The notes beneath the pieces were generated by a model. It had not been told where the DNA came from. It made no database searches and saw only the letters and a list, made by a program, of their open reading frames with translations. Positions 1-62,514 of a stretch of 64,000 nt of DNA are shown piece after piece. Within the stretch, counting starts at the first letter, position 1. Every line of letters begins with the position of its first letter. Source of the DNA: Piliocolobus tephrosceles (lineage: Eukaryota > Chordata > Mammalia > Primates > Cercopithecidae); the NCBI RefSeq assembly GCF_002776525.5, contig NC_045437.1:135734621-135798620 (forward strand), in the 5' to 3' direction. A program made the translations under genes and the position numbers.

Positions 1-124
1 ATTTTTAGTAGAGATGGGGTTTCACCATGTTGGCCAGGCTGGTCTTGTACTTCTGACCTCGGGTGATCCACCCATCTCAGCCTCCCAAAGTGCTAGAATT
101 ACAGGTGTGAGTCACCATGCCCGT
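1..124 (-). repeat. Alu, cut by the window edge
   Basis: Antisense Alu: 'tagtagagatggggtttcac' through 'cctcccaaagtgctagaatt', ending at 'gtcaccatgcccg'. Confidence 0.9.
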
Positions 125-959
125 GTTTTTTTTTTCAAAGGGTATAAAAAATAAAACAAAGTTAGGCCCTTTGAACAGTCAATCTCTCCTGTCCCCACCC
201 CCCAAATCAGTCCTGTGAACTGCAAGCTTTAAATACACAATTTCAAAGTTTCTTCTCAAGTTTATAATCATAAACATTTATGTTTCTATGTAGTTGTAAT
301 TAGTGAGTAGGGTACAGTATGTTTGTCACCTCTTTGGAACTTGGTTTCTTTGTCTGTGAAAAGAGGAATTGGACTACATCATCCATAGGGCCTCTCCTAA
401 CCTTAATTCTATCACTCATCTCATCACGAACAGCATGACAAAAACATGAACCCCTTTGCTACAAACCAATCTGAAAGATATCTTGAGTCAGACCCATACC
501 TGCTGTGCCCGTCTAGCACAGTACCTTGCGCTCTTCAAATCTTCGATACATATTTGGTGAATTAAATATGTTGCTTCATAAATTAAGCATACTATGAATT
601 TATAATGTCAAAGATTTCTGAATTCTTATAATACTTTCAGGACTCAAATAATTCATAAACTGAATTATCAAGGAAAGACCAAACTACCATAATCAAATTA
701 AATTAAAGTATTATTCCAAATGGGGTACTTAATTTAGAAGTACAGAATATTAAATCAAAAGTTCCTATGTGCCCTCTCCTGGCCAATTGCTGGGATAACA
801 CTCAACTAAAACAAAATGAAGCAACCTTAAAATAGAAAATACAGACAAATTCAAATTCTAATTCTAATTATCAGTTCTCATCTGAGTGACCTAAGTATCT
901 CTGGTCACTTGCTCTTCCTTGAGACACTTTCTTGAGTTGGGTTCCAGGACACTTGGGGT

Positions 960-2164
960 TTTCTTCTCCCATCTCTGGCTACTCCCCCATAGTCTCCTTT
1001 GTTGTTTCCTTGTCTCCCTCCCTGGTCTGTAAATGTTGGCTGCCTCAGGCAGGAACTAATCCTTCGACTCTTTCTATCTACACTCCCTCCTTTGGTGAAG
1101 TCAACCAGCTTTGCAGCTTTAAATATTATCCATGCATTGATGACTGCCAAATTTACATCCATTCTTTGCACTCTATAAACTCATATACCCAATTGCCTAC
1201 TCATATCTCTACTTGGATGCTTACTGAACAGCTCAGATTTAACAAACCCAAAACTGAGCTACTAATATTCTCCCCAAACTTGCTCCTCTAAAAGTCTTCC
1301 TACCTCAGTAAATGGTTAACTCTACCCTTCCAGTTGCTCAGGTCATAAACTTTGGTGTCACCCTTCTTTCTCACACCTCTCATCCAATGCATCAACAAGC
1401 TCTGTCAGCTGTGGTTAACATATTGCCAGAGTCCAACCATTCACTTACCTTCACGGCCACCCTAATCTAAGCCACCATGATCTCATACCTGAAATATCCA
1501 GTGGTGTCTGCTTCCATCCTTGCTCCGCATCCCCACCCCAGTCTTTTCTCAACACAGCAGCCAGAAGGAACCACTCATAAACATAAATCAGATCATATTA
1601 CCCCAATGCTCAAAACCTTACAATAATTTCCCATCTTGCTCAGAATAAAAGCCAAAGTATTTACAAAAAATACTAAGGCTCTATATGATTGATGACTCCC
1701 CCTTCCTCTCTGACCTCATCTCCTATCACTGTCCCTCTCCTTTTCGTCATTGTTCCTGACAACACTAAGTGTGGTTTCTCGGAGCTGTTGCACTTACTCT
1801 TCAATCTGTACACAATGCTGTTTGCTCAGATATTAGCACAGCATGCTTCCTCATTTCCTTCAAATCTTTACTCAAATACTATCTTTTAGTGAGGCCTTCC
1901 CTATCTAAAACTACAAGTTCCTCTCTCAAACACACATACTTCTTATTCCCAATCTCCGCTTTTATTTTCTCGTAAGCAGATGTCGCTATCAAATATACTC
2001 TATATTTTACTTATTTTGTTTACTTGCCCCCCTTACTATATTGTACACTCCATAATGGCAAGGGATTATTGTCTGTTCCTGTTCTCTGCAAAATCCTCAG
2101 TGCTAGAATAGTTCCCAGCTCAGAGCAGGCACTAAATACATATTTGTAGAATCAATGAAAGAAT
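960..2164 (+). repeat. L2 LINE 3' portion
   Basis: Long ancient LINE-2 remnant. Recognisable segments include 'ccaattgcctactcatatctct', 'gctcaaaaccttacaataat', 'cagaataaaagccaaagt', 'gtgaggccttccctat' and the terminal 'gcaggcactaaatacatatt', ending in a gaatcaatgaaagaa tail. The 119-codon open frame from 932 lies inside it and is not a gene. Confidence 0.8.
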
Positions 2165-2278
2165 ACAGAGACAGGTAAGGTAAGAGGACTGAGTGTAAAT
2201 AACTATGCCAAAATTTTACACACAGTTGGAAACTGAGGAAAGCTTAAGAGGATATGCCCCATCTAAAGGGTGGTACAG

Positions 2279-2581
2279 CTGGACATGGTGGCTCACACCT
2301 GTAATCCCAGAGACTCGGGAGCCTGAGGTGGGAAAATCACTTGAGCCCAAGAGTTTGAGACCAGCCTGTACAACATAGTGAGACTCTGTCTCTTAAAGAA
2401 ATTTTTTTTTTTTGGCTGGGCGCTGTGGCGCACGCCTGTAATCCCAGCACTTTGGGAGGCCGAGGCGGTCGACCGTTTGAGTCCGGGAGTTTGAGACCAG
2501 CTTACCCAACATAGTAAAACCCCATCTCTACTAAAAATACAAAACTTAGCCAGGTGTGGCGGCATGCATCTGTAGTCCCAG
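2279..2581 (+). repeat. Two joined Alu-type fragments
   Basis: A left-monomer-like element (2,279-2,412) with its own A/T tail, followed by a 3'-truncated Alu from 'ggctgggcgctgtggcgcac' that stops at 'tgtagtcccag' (2,581). Confidence 0.85.
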
Positions 2582-2731
2582 AAAATATTTTGTTTACATC
2601 CTCACTTTGACATTTAACTGTGTAACCTTCAGTAAGTCACAAAACTTCTCAAATATATGCATCAGTAAAATAGGAGGCTTGGAATTCAAAAACTGAAAAC
2701 TGTCAGTCAGCTAACAAATATAGCCTACAGA

Positions 2732-2998
2732 GTAATCCCAGCACTTTGGGAGAATGAGGTGGGAGATAATTTGAGCCCAGGAGTTTCAGACCAGCCAGGC
2801 AATAAAACAGGACTTCGTCTCCACTAAAAATAAAAAAAAATTGGTGTAGTGGCGCACGCCTGTGATCCCAGCTACTTGAGAGGCTGAGGTGGGAAGATGG
2901 CTTGAATCAAGGCTGCAGTGAGCTACAGTCATGACACCACACTCCAGCCTGGGTGACACAGCAAGACGTTGTCTTTTAAAAAAAAAAAAAAAAAAAAT
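2732..2998 (+). repeat. Alu (old, J-like)
   Basis: Starts inside the left arm at 'taatcccagcactttggg' and ends in a long A run. Strongly diverged. Confidence 0.85.
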
Positions 2999-3013
2999 TT
3001 TTTTTTTGAAAAG

Positions 3014-3053
3014 TGTATATATATATGTGTGTGTATATATATGTGTATATATA
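3014..3053. repeat. TA/TG simple repeat
   Basis: Alternating gtgtat and tatata units just after the Alu A tail; a likely microsatellite. Confidence 0.85.
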
Positions 3054-3235
3054 TCCTGCAGAAATGTTTTATTTGGTCAGCAGCACTTTTCTTAACCTAA
3101 TTCAATGTTTTTAGATGAGGAATACACTCTACTCACTGCCACAGGCCCTCCTACTCTCTCATTTTACATAGACAACTTTCCTTAGTTTTTTTATTTCTAG
3201 TCTGGGGCCTGTATGCAATTAAGTTTCCAATCACT

Positions 3236-3502
3236 GGCCAGGCGCCTCATACCTGTAATCCCTACCTTTGGGAGGCCAAGCAAGGCAGGAGGATCACTTG
3301 AGTCCAGGAGTGATCAAGCCTGAGCAACAGCAAAACCCTAAAAAATTAGCCAGGTGTGGTGGTATGCACCTGTAGTTCTAGCTACTCAAGAAGCTGAGAT
3401 GGGAGCCCAGGAGTTTGAGGTTGCAGTGAGCTATGATCACAGCACTGCACTTCAGCCTGGGCACACAGCAAGACCCTGTCTCCAAAAAAGAGGAAAAAAA
3501 AC
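3236..3502 (+). repeat. Alu (old, J-like)
   Basis: From 'ggccaggcgcctcatacctg' to 'agaccctgtctccaaaaaag'; internally deleted. Confidence 0.85.
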
Positions 3503-4404
3503 AGTTTCTAATCACTGAATCAGATTATAAGCTAAGATTTTAAGTGGTTATCAGGAACATTATTTGTACCTTTCTACTTAGTTTTCTTATGGTCATTTTC
3601 CCCACTATAAAATCCAAAGTAAGGATTCACAAAATTATGTAATAACTTCAGAATTGCAAATAGCCTTAGAGATTATCCAGTAAAATCCAACACTCTTGTA
3701 TCATGACATAGAGGAAAAGACTAAAGGCAAACTGCTTAAGTTTCTTGCTCAGAGTTTCTTAATACAAGTTGGTGCAAGACAATTCAAATCAACATCAAAA
3801 TATTTACCTTGTGTAAGACCTTATGCTGGAGCTCAACAATAAATAAATGTCCCTACCTCTCCAAGATACATAACATACACAAGCTAGTAAAGGGCATAGA
3901 CACATATACATGAAGCCATCATAGAAGGCACACATGCTAAAAAAGGAAGGAAAAACTAATTTCTTTCAGTTTTAGAGAGACCAGAGAAAACTTCCTGAAG
4001 GGAAAACATCTAAACAGAGGTTTGAATAATGGGTAGGACTGCTGTTATAGACAAGATGTAAGGGCATAGGAGGAAAAGCCAAGAAGCAAGTAAGTGCACA
4101 GTATATTCCGAAAAAGTAAGTAAATCAGCATGGTTGGCAGAAGAGTGATAGAAGATTATCTGGAAAGAGTACAGACAAATCCTAAGAGCTAGTGCTTCCT
4201 ATTTTCTTCTTTAGCCCACCTCTTCATCCCCCTGGGGACCAAGAACTTAGAAAAAGGTTAAATATAATTGGGAACTCAGTAATAATTCATAATAATAAAA
4301 AAATTAATGGCAACTAGAATTCAGAGTGTGATTATCACGTGCTACAAACATACTAAATACTTCATATGCATTATCTTGTTTGAACTTCATTTTAAAAATC
4401 TACT

Positions 4405-4540
4405 AGAGCTACATGCATGGCATGTGCCTGTAATTCCAGCACCTCAGGAGGCTGACGCAAGAGGATTGTTAGCACTTAGGTTTGAGACCAGCCTGGGCAA
4501 CATGGCAAGATCTCATCTAAAAAAATAAATAAATAAAAAT
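4405..4540 (+). repeat. Alu monomer-like element
   Basis: 'catggcatgtgcctgtaatt' to 'gcaagatctcatctaaaaaa', followed by an A-rich (aaat)n tail; one Alu arm only. Confidence 0.75.
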
Positions 4541-4626
4541 CTTTAAATTTTTAAAAACCTAACAGGTAGTAATATAACGCTCATATCATAAAAGTGATAA
4601 CTGAAGCTTAAGAATAAGTAACTTTT

Positions 4627-4922
4627 GGCCGGGCGCAGTGGCTCAAGCCTGTAATCCCAGCACTTTGGGAGGCCGAGACGGGCGGATCACGAGGTCAGGA
4701 GATCGAGACCATCCTGGCTAACACCGTGAAACCCCTTCTCTACTAAAAAATATAAAAAACTAGCCGGGCGAGGTGGCGGGCGCCTGTAGTCCCAGCTACT
4801 CGGGAGGCTGAGGCAGGAGAATGGCGTAAACCCGGGAGGCGGAGCTTGCAGTGAGCTGAGATCCCGCCACTGCACTCCAGCCTGGGCCACACAGCGAGAC
4901 TCCATCTCAAAAAAAAAAAAAA
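4627..4922 (+). repeat. AluY, full length, with target duplication
   Basis: Young Alu with the Old World monkey-type 'gctcaagcctg' and 'aaaactagccgggcgagg' signatures. Flanked by a perfect 17-bp repeat, aagaataagtaactttt (4,610-4,626 and 4,923-4,939). Confidence 0.95.
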
Positions 4923-5821
4923 AAGAATAAGTAACTTTTCCAAATTCACAGTTAAAAAGCAGATTCATATACAACTCATCCGTCTGCAAAGCCTATGAAC
5001 TAAACCAAAGTCAATAACAAATGGACAGATCAAAAAATTTACAATCAGATTACCAATTTTCAAATACCGATTTTTTAAAAATTAATTTTTGGGGAGAAAC
5101 ACAGCGACTACTTACCCTAACCTTTAAGGAATGCTTTTGTCCTAGGGTTACGGAATGCTCTGGTATAAAGCTTCAAAATTTCCTACAACTGAGTGGCCTT
5201 AGACAAGTTATGTTACGTTTGGGGGCTCAATTTCCTTGTCTGAAAAACGGGTATAGCAGTACCTACTCATAGAATGTTACGAGAATGCGTTAAGGCATAT
5301 AAACCGCTAAACACAACGTCAGGTAGGACGTAAACCAGGGCTGTCAACAACACGATCCCTGCCCATGTAAGCAAGTAACCAGAGAGGTAACTTGAAAAGT
5401 TGAACGCTTCCATTTGGAGATGGAATAGTCTAACCTTGTCCAGAAAGATCACAGTAGACGTTCAGAAAACACATTTACAATGGCCTTTGGGTTATGGGTA
5501 ATCCTGATTCCTGCAAAGCTTATGCAATAAGGTGGCGAAAAAATAGAGTGACAAAGTAGAGGCACGGGCTGTCTCATTCGCCTCAGTAGCCCCAGAGCCT
5601 AAAGGACAGTGAGGCACACAGGCGCTCAGTTACCAACTGGCAGAATAGTCAAGATGCCTTGGGCCCTTCTGAAACTCCGAAGCGACAGACTTACCCCAAG
5701 GCGAGCTTCCCCTGGCTCCTCAGGTTCTGTTTCCATAACGCACCTGCAACATCAACACAAGCCGTCAATTCAGATTCCACCTCGACTCCCTTCTGTTGCT
5801 TAACCACTAAGAAATCCTTAC

Positions 5822-5849
5822 CCAACGCTCCCAGGACCGCCGCCGCCAT
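5822..5849 (-). CDS. MRPL22: MRPL22 exon 1, N-terminal codons (partial gene)
   Basis: On the minus strand, ATG GCG GCG GCG GTC CTG GGA GCG TTG G is followed by a GTAAGG donor. It encodes MAAAVLGALG, which matches the start of mitochondrial ribosomal protein L22 (MAAAVLGQLG in human, from memory). In human 5q33 MRPL22 lies divergently, about 3 kb upstream of GEMIN5, which fits the position and strand here. The later exons would lie to the left; I could not find exon 2 in the window. The protein belongs to the large subunit of the mitochondrial ribosome. Confidence 0.8.
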
Positions 5850-6060
5850 CTTCCGCCCGCCAGCTACGGAAGCCTCAACAGTTCAAGCGCCTTCTGGACA
5901 GCACGCATGCGCAATACTCAGGATTTCCTGTGGGGCTCTCCCACAAGCAGTACCTACACCAGCGGTGCTGTCACGAAGACCGCGAGCAGTGGGCCGGCGC
6001 TCGAGGTGTGGTCAGGCGAGCCTGGCTTGGGAATGAATGAATGAATAAAGGCCGAAAGCG
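5822..6060 (-). promoter_or_regulatory. MRPL22: MRPL22 CpG-rich promoter with NRF1-, ETS- and YY1-like sites
   Basis: GC-rich island around MRPL22 exon 1. CACGCATGCGCA at 5,903-5,914 is close to the palindromic NRF1 site, which suits a mitochondrial-protein gene. On the minus strand GCGGAAGATGGCGGC (5,841-5,855) combines an ETS-like GGAA and a YY1-like AAGATGGCGGC that overlaps the start codon. Confidence 0.7.
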
Positions 6061-6271
6061 CGTGGGTTTCCGAAAATTCACCTGGATTCGGAAAAACTGC
6101 GAAGCCCCACTCACAAACTCGAAAGGAGTAGGGGAACAGAATACGTGAACAAGCCACCTAATCTGGTGGCCCTCCGTTTTCTTTTCAGAAATGACTAACG
6201 CTAGGGCACAAGCTTGTCGTAAAGATAAGTTGAAATCGTGTGAAAGCTATTTTATTTCATTTTATTGAAAC

Positions 6272-6555
6272 GGGTAATCCCAGCACTTTGGGAGGCCGAG
6301 ACGGGTGGATCACGAGGTCAGGAGATCGAGACCATCCTGGCTAACACGGTGAAACCCCCGCCTCTACTAAAAACTACAAAAAACTAGCTGGGCGACGTGG
6401 CGGCACCTGTAGTCCCAGCTACTCGGGAGGCTGAGGCAGGAGAATGGCGTGAACCCGGGAGGCGGAGCTTGCAGTGAGCTGAGATCTGGCCACAGCACTC
6501 CAGCCTGGGTGACAGAGCGAGACTCCGTCTCAAAAAAAAAAAAGAAAGAAAAAAA
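6272..6555 (+). repeat. AluY, 5'-truncated
   Basis: Begins at 'taatcccagcactttggg' and ends in an A-rich tail. It abuts the T-rich end of the antisense Alu that follows, with 'gaaac' on both sides, so it probably inserted there. Confidence 0.9.
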
Positions 6556-6562
6556 AAAAAAG

Positions 6563-6839
6563 AAACAGGGTCTGTCTCTCGCTCAGGCTGGAATGCGGTG
6601 GCAACGACCTAGGCTCATTTCAGCCTCAACCCCGGGCTCAAGCCACCCTCCCACCTCCGCCTCCCAAGTAGCTGGGACTACAGGCTCACGTCACCACGCC
6701 CGGCTAGTTTTTGTATTTTTTATAGAGACGGAGTTTCGCAAATTACCCAGGCTGATGTTGAATTCCTGGGCTCAACGATCTGCCCTCCTCGCCCTCCCAA
6801 AGTGCTGGGATTAGAGGTGTGAGCCACCAAACCTAGCCT
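6563..6839 (-). repeat. Alu (J/S-like), antisense
   Basis: 'agggtctgtctctcgctcag' to 'gagccaccaaacctagcct', in the space between MRPL22 and GEMIN5. Confidence 0.9.
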
Positions 6840-7480
6840 AAAATCTCTTTTAAAGAGCAAATAGTTCAAATATGATGTATGCTGTCCTAATCCCTACTAA
6901 TCTGGTTGATCTTCAAGAAAGAGTTTATATTCGTCTGGCATTTACTGCCGTTTATCCGGCAGGTATTTCACTAAATCTCAATTATTCCTCACAGCAATCC
7001 AACAAGGCATGGATTATCATTTTCCTTCTTCAAATGAGGAAACACATTTAGGATAGGTTAAAGTCTCTCAGCTAACAACTGGCAAACCAGTAATCAATCT
7101 ACAGCTAGGTGCCTCCAAATTTGTGCTCCTAGACGCATCCAAATATATGTATTTGACTCTCTGTATTAATGACAGGTAGTTCAGATTTCGGTTTGCTACA
7201 TATGCAGGAGTGCCAGATACTCAGTGCAAACAAGCAACACACAAGTAGTGCAGAATCTGAGCATTTTAGCATTTTTGAGTTGAAAGGAAACTTTCTTCCA
7301 CACTATTTACCACATACAGCTTCCTTCACAGAGCTGGCCCTCAATCAAGCAAATCAAGAGTCACTCCATTTGCTTCTCTTTCATCTTTGAGTACCCAGAA
7401 CCCAAAGCCAGAATTGCCACCCAGTTGCAGAAACTGTTCTTTCCCTTTTTAATTCCAGATTTGTACTTTCATATTTTTAT
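6840..7480. other. Intergenic stretch without a gene
   Basis: Unique sequence between two Alu blocks. 'caaatgaggaaacacattta' near 7,032 resembles a MIR core. Nothing else recognised. Confidence 0.5.
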
Positions 7481-7483
7481 TTT

Positions 7484-7570
7484 TTTGAGACAGGGTCTCA
7501 CTCTATTGCCCAGGCTTGAGTGCAGTGGCACAACCACAGCTCACACCAGTCTGTCTCTCAGGCTCCATAT
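7484..7570 (-). repeat. Alu fragment, antisense
   Basis: 'gagacagggtctcactctat' to 'ctctcaggctcc'; one partial arm. Confidence 0.75.
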
Positions 7571-7589
7571 TTTTGTTAAGTGGCTTCTT

Positions 7590-7928
7590 GTGCATATCTT
7601 TTTTTGTTTTGTTTTGTTCTGTTTTTATTTGAGATGGAGTCTCGCAATGTTACCCAGGCTAGAGTGCAGTGGCGCGATCTCCGCTCGCTGCAACTTCCGC
7701 CTCCCGGGTTCAAGGGATTCTCCTGCCTCAGCCTCCCGAGCAGCTGGGATTACAGGCGCCTGCCACCACACCAGCTTATTTTATTATTTTATTTTATTTT
7801 TTGTATTTTTAGTAGAGAAGGGGTTTCACTATGTTGAGCAGGCCGGTCTTTAACTCCTGACCTCGTGATCCGCCCGCCTCGGCCTCCCAAAGTGCTGGGA
7901 TTACAGGCGTGAGCCACAGCACCCGGCC
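7590..7928 (-). repeat. AluS, antisense
   Basis: T-rich head, 'gagatggagtctcgcaatgt', ending 'gccacagcacccggcc' just upstream of the GEMIN5 promoter island. Confidence 0.93.
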
Positions 7929-8395
7929 TCTTGTGAATATCTTTAAAACACCTCCACAACCAGCAAAGTACCCTGGCACATAGCGTTCAAAAAACACTGG
8001 ACAGGATAGTGGTCGAACGGATCCAAACAATAAACTGGTAGCGTGGAGCGTTGGTTCTACCAGTCTAATCCTCTAATTTTGTGCCTTTCTGTGCGAAGTG
8101 AGAATGCTTAACCTCGGGGCTGTGCTCAGGCAACACACGATCCTAGCCAGGGTTGCGGCGGACCTCCTCCCGCGGGCCAGGTACTGAGGGCCAACGCAGC
8201 ACGCGCGGTCCGGCCCTTCCCAGCCCGCCGGCAGCGGGAACTGAACGCGCGGTGCTGGCTGGGCCTCGACGCGCACCGTAGCGACTGCCCGAGAAGGCGG
8301 GGCTCGGAATTCACCCCGCCCCACTCCCTGTCTAAGGCGTGAGGCTACGAGCGTTCGGTTGTGGGTGCTTCTCTTGGCTCCGACGGCCTGTAGTT

Positions 8396-59849
<51,454 letters not shown>

Positions 59850-60553
59850 ATTTTTACACACCTTGAAGAAACTGCCGAATTGAAAATGTTTGACACCTTT
59901 CACCTCTGCAGTTCCACCTCACCAGACATTCACTCTGGTCCCTAGCTGTTTTTGCGGTAATCCAAATGAATACAAACGAGGATTAAGTTTGAATCAACCC
60001 TGCCTACCCACAGACCCAGTGGATCTGACTTTAGACTCAGTTGTGGTCTCCTGCTGAAGGGAAGATCATGTAAAGCCCGCAGTAGTTATTCAGAACTAAT
60101 ACCTGCAGAGTATCAGTCATCTCTACAGCCTTAGGCAGGTTTCATCCAAAGAGGAGAAACTTCTGTCATCACCCAAAGTGTTACATGCTTAAAACACAAG
60201 CTACCTTTATAAATACTTCATCTGATCAGAAATGTGTCATGCTTGTTTGAGATGGAGTTGCTGCGTTTTAGGACTATTGATACTTTTTTAAAATTGTTTT
60301 TATAATATTTAATTTGAAAGAGGAGACCTTTCTCTCTCTCCTCTTTCATAGATTGAAGTTTGAATATGAAATAGGCCTTAACCATCATGTTGACTCTCCT
60401 GTCAGAATTTTAGGTTGGAAATTTGGTTTTATTCTTTTATGTAATTGCTTATTTGAACAGATCACTTACTAAAGCTTTAGAAGAAGTGATTCAAATGTGT
60501 ATTTTCCCTTCAGTTTTATAACAAATGGATCGATGGCAGCCAAATAGCTCAGG

Positions 60554-60559
60554 AATAAA
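60554..60559 (+). terminator. Candidate polyadenylation signal AATAAA (proximal)
   Basis: AATAAA about 700 bases after the GEMIN5 stop codon, followed within 40 bases by T-rich sequence. It would give the shorter 3' UTR. Confidence 0.6.
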
Positions 60560-61042
60560 TTACTGTTTCAATGGTTTTTAAACTTTCTTGGATCATAGGA
60601 TCCTTTTGAGAATCAGATTAAAGCCAAAGATACTCTTTGGAGAAAAAGGCATGTTCCTAATTTTGCATAGATGACCTTTGGATTTTTGGACTCTGACAAT
60701 TGGGACCCTAAATACTATTTAATTGTAAATCTTTTTTTTCTCCTCCTTGGTTATTTAAACAGTTGAACAGTGTCAGGAACAGATGTTTCTGTAATGTCAC
60801 AGTTGCCAGGATGGGAAAATCAGAGTCTGGCAGGGGTGTGGGAAGGCATACGCCTTTCATGTAATTGAACTGTTGAGGATTCATTGTGAAGGCTTTTCTG
60901 CTCACGTTTGTAATTTATTTTTCAGTTAATTCCTAGGATTGGGATTGGGACAGTAAGAATGAAATTCATTTACAGGGAGTCCCAGGAAAGAAAAAGTTTA
61001 AGGCAGTTTTCAAAGATGTGTATGTGCCTAGCATTAGAGTTT

Positions 61043-61048
61043 AATAAA
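61043..61048 (+). terminator. Candidate polyadenylation signal AATAAA (distal)
   Basis: Second AATAAA in unique sequence, about 1.2 kb after the stop codon and 350 bases before the first downstream Alu. Confidence 0.55.
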
Positions 61049-61400
61049 CTCTACAAAGGGAAATACTGTAGAATTTAGATCCTCACAGTTCTTCATACAG
61101 TTAAGTGAACTTTAGGAAGATGATACTTTGTTACTAAAGATGGAGAATCTTTCTTGATTGCAAAGATAGAAATAGGCATGGCTAGGTAGAAAACTGGACA
61201 CCAGTTCTACAAACTGATAAAATGAACTTTGCTTACAGAGGTGGAGAAAATATATAGTCCGTTCCACCTGAGTAAAGAGTGATATCGTTAAACTAGAATT
61301 CTAAATTCCTTTGTGATCTGTCAGAAGCATCACCTGTGGGTAGAAGGGTCCTGCTCACTCCTCAGTTACTGCTTTGGTAAGAACAAGATTTGCTATTCGA

Positions 61401-61697
61401 GTCCGGGTGGGGTGGCTCATGCCTGTAATCCCAACACTTTGGGAGGCCAAGGCAAGTGAATCACTTGAGGACCGGAGTTTGAGAACAGCTGGGCAGTATA
61501 TATGGAGGCAGTATATATTTGAGACCAACATTTGGCAGTATATATGGAGGGGCTGAATTGCACTCAGTTGCCTGGTGCTATGGTGCAAACCTATACTCTA
61601 GATACTATGGAGGTTGAGGCAGGAGGATTGCTTGAAGCCAGGAGTTCAGGGCCAACCTGGGCAACATAGCACGCTCCCATCTCTATAAGTAATAAAT
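61401..61697 (+). repeat. Alu (J/S-like) with internal duplications
   Basis: 'gtccgggtggggtggctcat' to 'cccatctctataagtaataa'. Contains three copies of ggcagtatatatggag-like sequence between 61,493 and 61,552. Confidence 0.85.
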
Positions 61698-61698
61698 A

Positions 61699-62016
61699 AA
61701 ATTTTTTTTTTTTTTTTTTTTTGTGACGGAGTCTTGCTCTGCCACCCAGGCTGGAGTGCAGTGGCCGGATCTCAGCTCACTACAAGCTCCGCCTCCTGGG
61801 TTTACGCCATTCTCCTGCCTCAGCCTCCCAAGTAGCTGGGACTACAGGCGCCCGCCTCGTCGCCCGGCTAATTTTTTGTTTTTTTTTTTTTTTTTTTAAG
61901 TAGAGACAGGGTTTCACCGTATTAGCCAGGATGGTCTCGATCTCCTGACCTCGTGATCCACCCATCTCGGCCTCCCAAAGTGCTGGGATTACAGGCTTGA
62001 GCCACCAGGCCCGGCC
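61699..62016 (-). repeat. AluY, antisense, with target duplication
   Basis: T20 head, 'gtgacggagtcttgctctgc' to 'gccaccaggcccggcc', flanked by aataaaattttt. The internal T run is expanded (61,878-61,897). Confidence 0.93.
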
Positions 62017-62040
62017 AATAAAATTTTTAAAATGAATTAT

Positions 62041-62514
62041 GGCCAGGCACAGTGGCTCATACCTGTAATCCTAGCACTTTGGGAGGCCGAGGCAGGCAGA
62101 TCACTTGAGATCAGGAGTTCAAAACCAGCCTGGCCAACATGCAGAAACCCCATCTCTACTAAAAATACAAAAATTAGGCCGGGCGCGGTGGCTCAAGCCT
62201 GTAATCCCAGCACTTCGGGAGGCCGAGACGGGCAGATCACGAGGTCAGGAGATCGAGACCATCCTGGCTAACACGGTGAAACCCCGTCTCTACTAAAAAA
62301 TACAAAAAACTAGCCGGGCGAGGTGGCGGGCACCTGTAGTCCCAGCTACTCGAGAGGCTGAGGCAGGAGAATGGTGTAAAACCCGGGAGGCGGAGCTTGC
62401 AGTGAGCTCAGATCCAGCCACTGCACTCCAGCCTGGGTGACACAGCGAGACTCCGTCTCAAAAAAAAAAATACAAAAATTAGCTTGACGTGGTGGCACAT
62501 GTCTGTAATCCCAG
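62041..62514 (+). repeat. AluS split by an AluY and cut by a retroviral LTR
   Basis: Left part 62,041-62,176; it resumes 62,471-62,514 and stops at 'gtctgtaatcccag', exactly where the LTR begins. The rest should lie beyond the provirus, outside the window. Confidence 0.9.
62177..62470 (+). repeat. AluY inserted in the AluS, with target duplication
   Basis: Monkey-type AluY flanked by tacaaaaatta on both sides. Confidence 0.94.

Larger units (their letters stand above)
1..5821 (-). other. MRPL22: MRPL22 intron 1 (part)
   Basis: Inferred to be intron because it follows the exon 1 donor. It holds Alus, an L2 remnant and a TA/TG repeat. I saw no coding segment at 125-950, 3,500-4,400 or 4,940-5,820; the open frames there match nothing I recognise. 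About 3,780-4,090 has an old-LINE look but is too decayed to call. Confidence 0.55.
59850..61070 (+). other. GEMIN5: GEMIN5 3' untranslated region
   Basis: Unique, repeat-poor, AT-rich sequence runs from the stop codon to the first Alu at about 61,400. Two AATAAA signals lie in it, so I infer UTRs of about 0.7 or 1.2 kb. The limits are inferred. Confidence 0.75.

Noticed and set aside
932..1291. 119-codon plus-strand frame as a gene
   Set aside because: Lies inside an L2 LINE remnant, outside its ORF pattern; no match to a known protein.
4687..4989. Many 60-145-codon frames with 'SPRLECSGAISAHC' or 'VAQAGVQWRDLSSLQ' motifs
   Set aside because: These are the standard translations of Alu in either orientation, repeated at dozens of places; no independent gene evidence.
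5267..5452. 61-codon minus-strand hydrophobic frame as MRPL22 exon 2
   Set aside because: It does not encode the expected MRPL22 sequence after the exon 1 residues.
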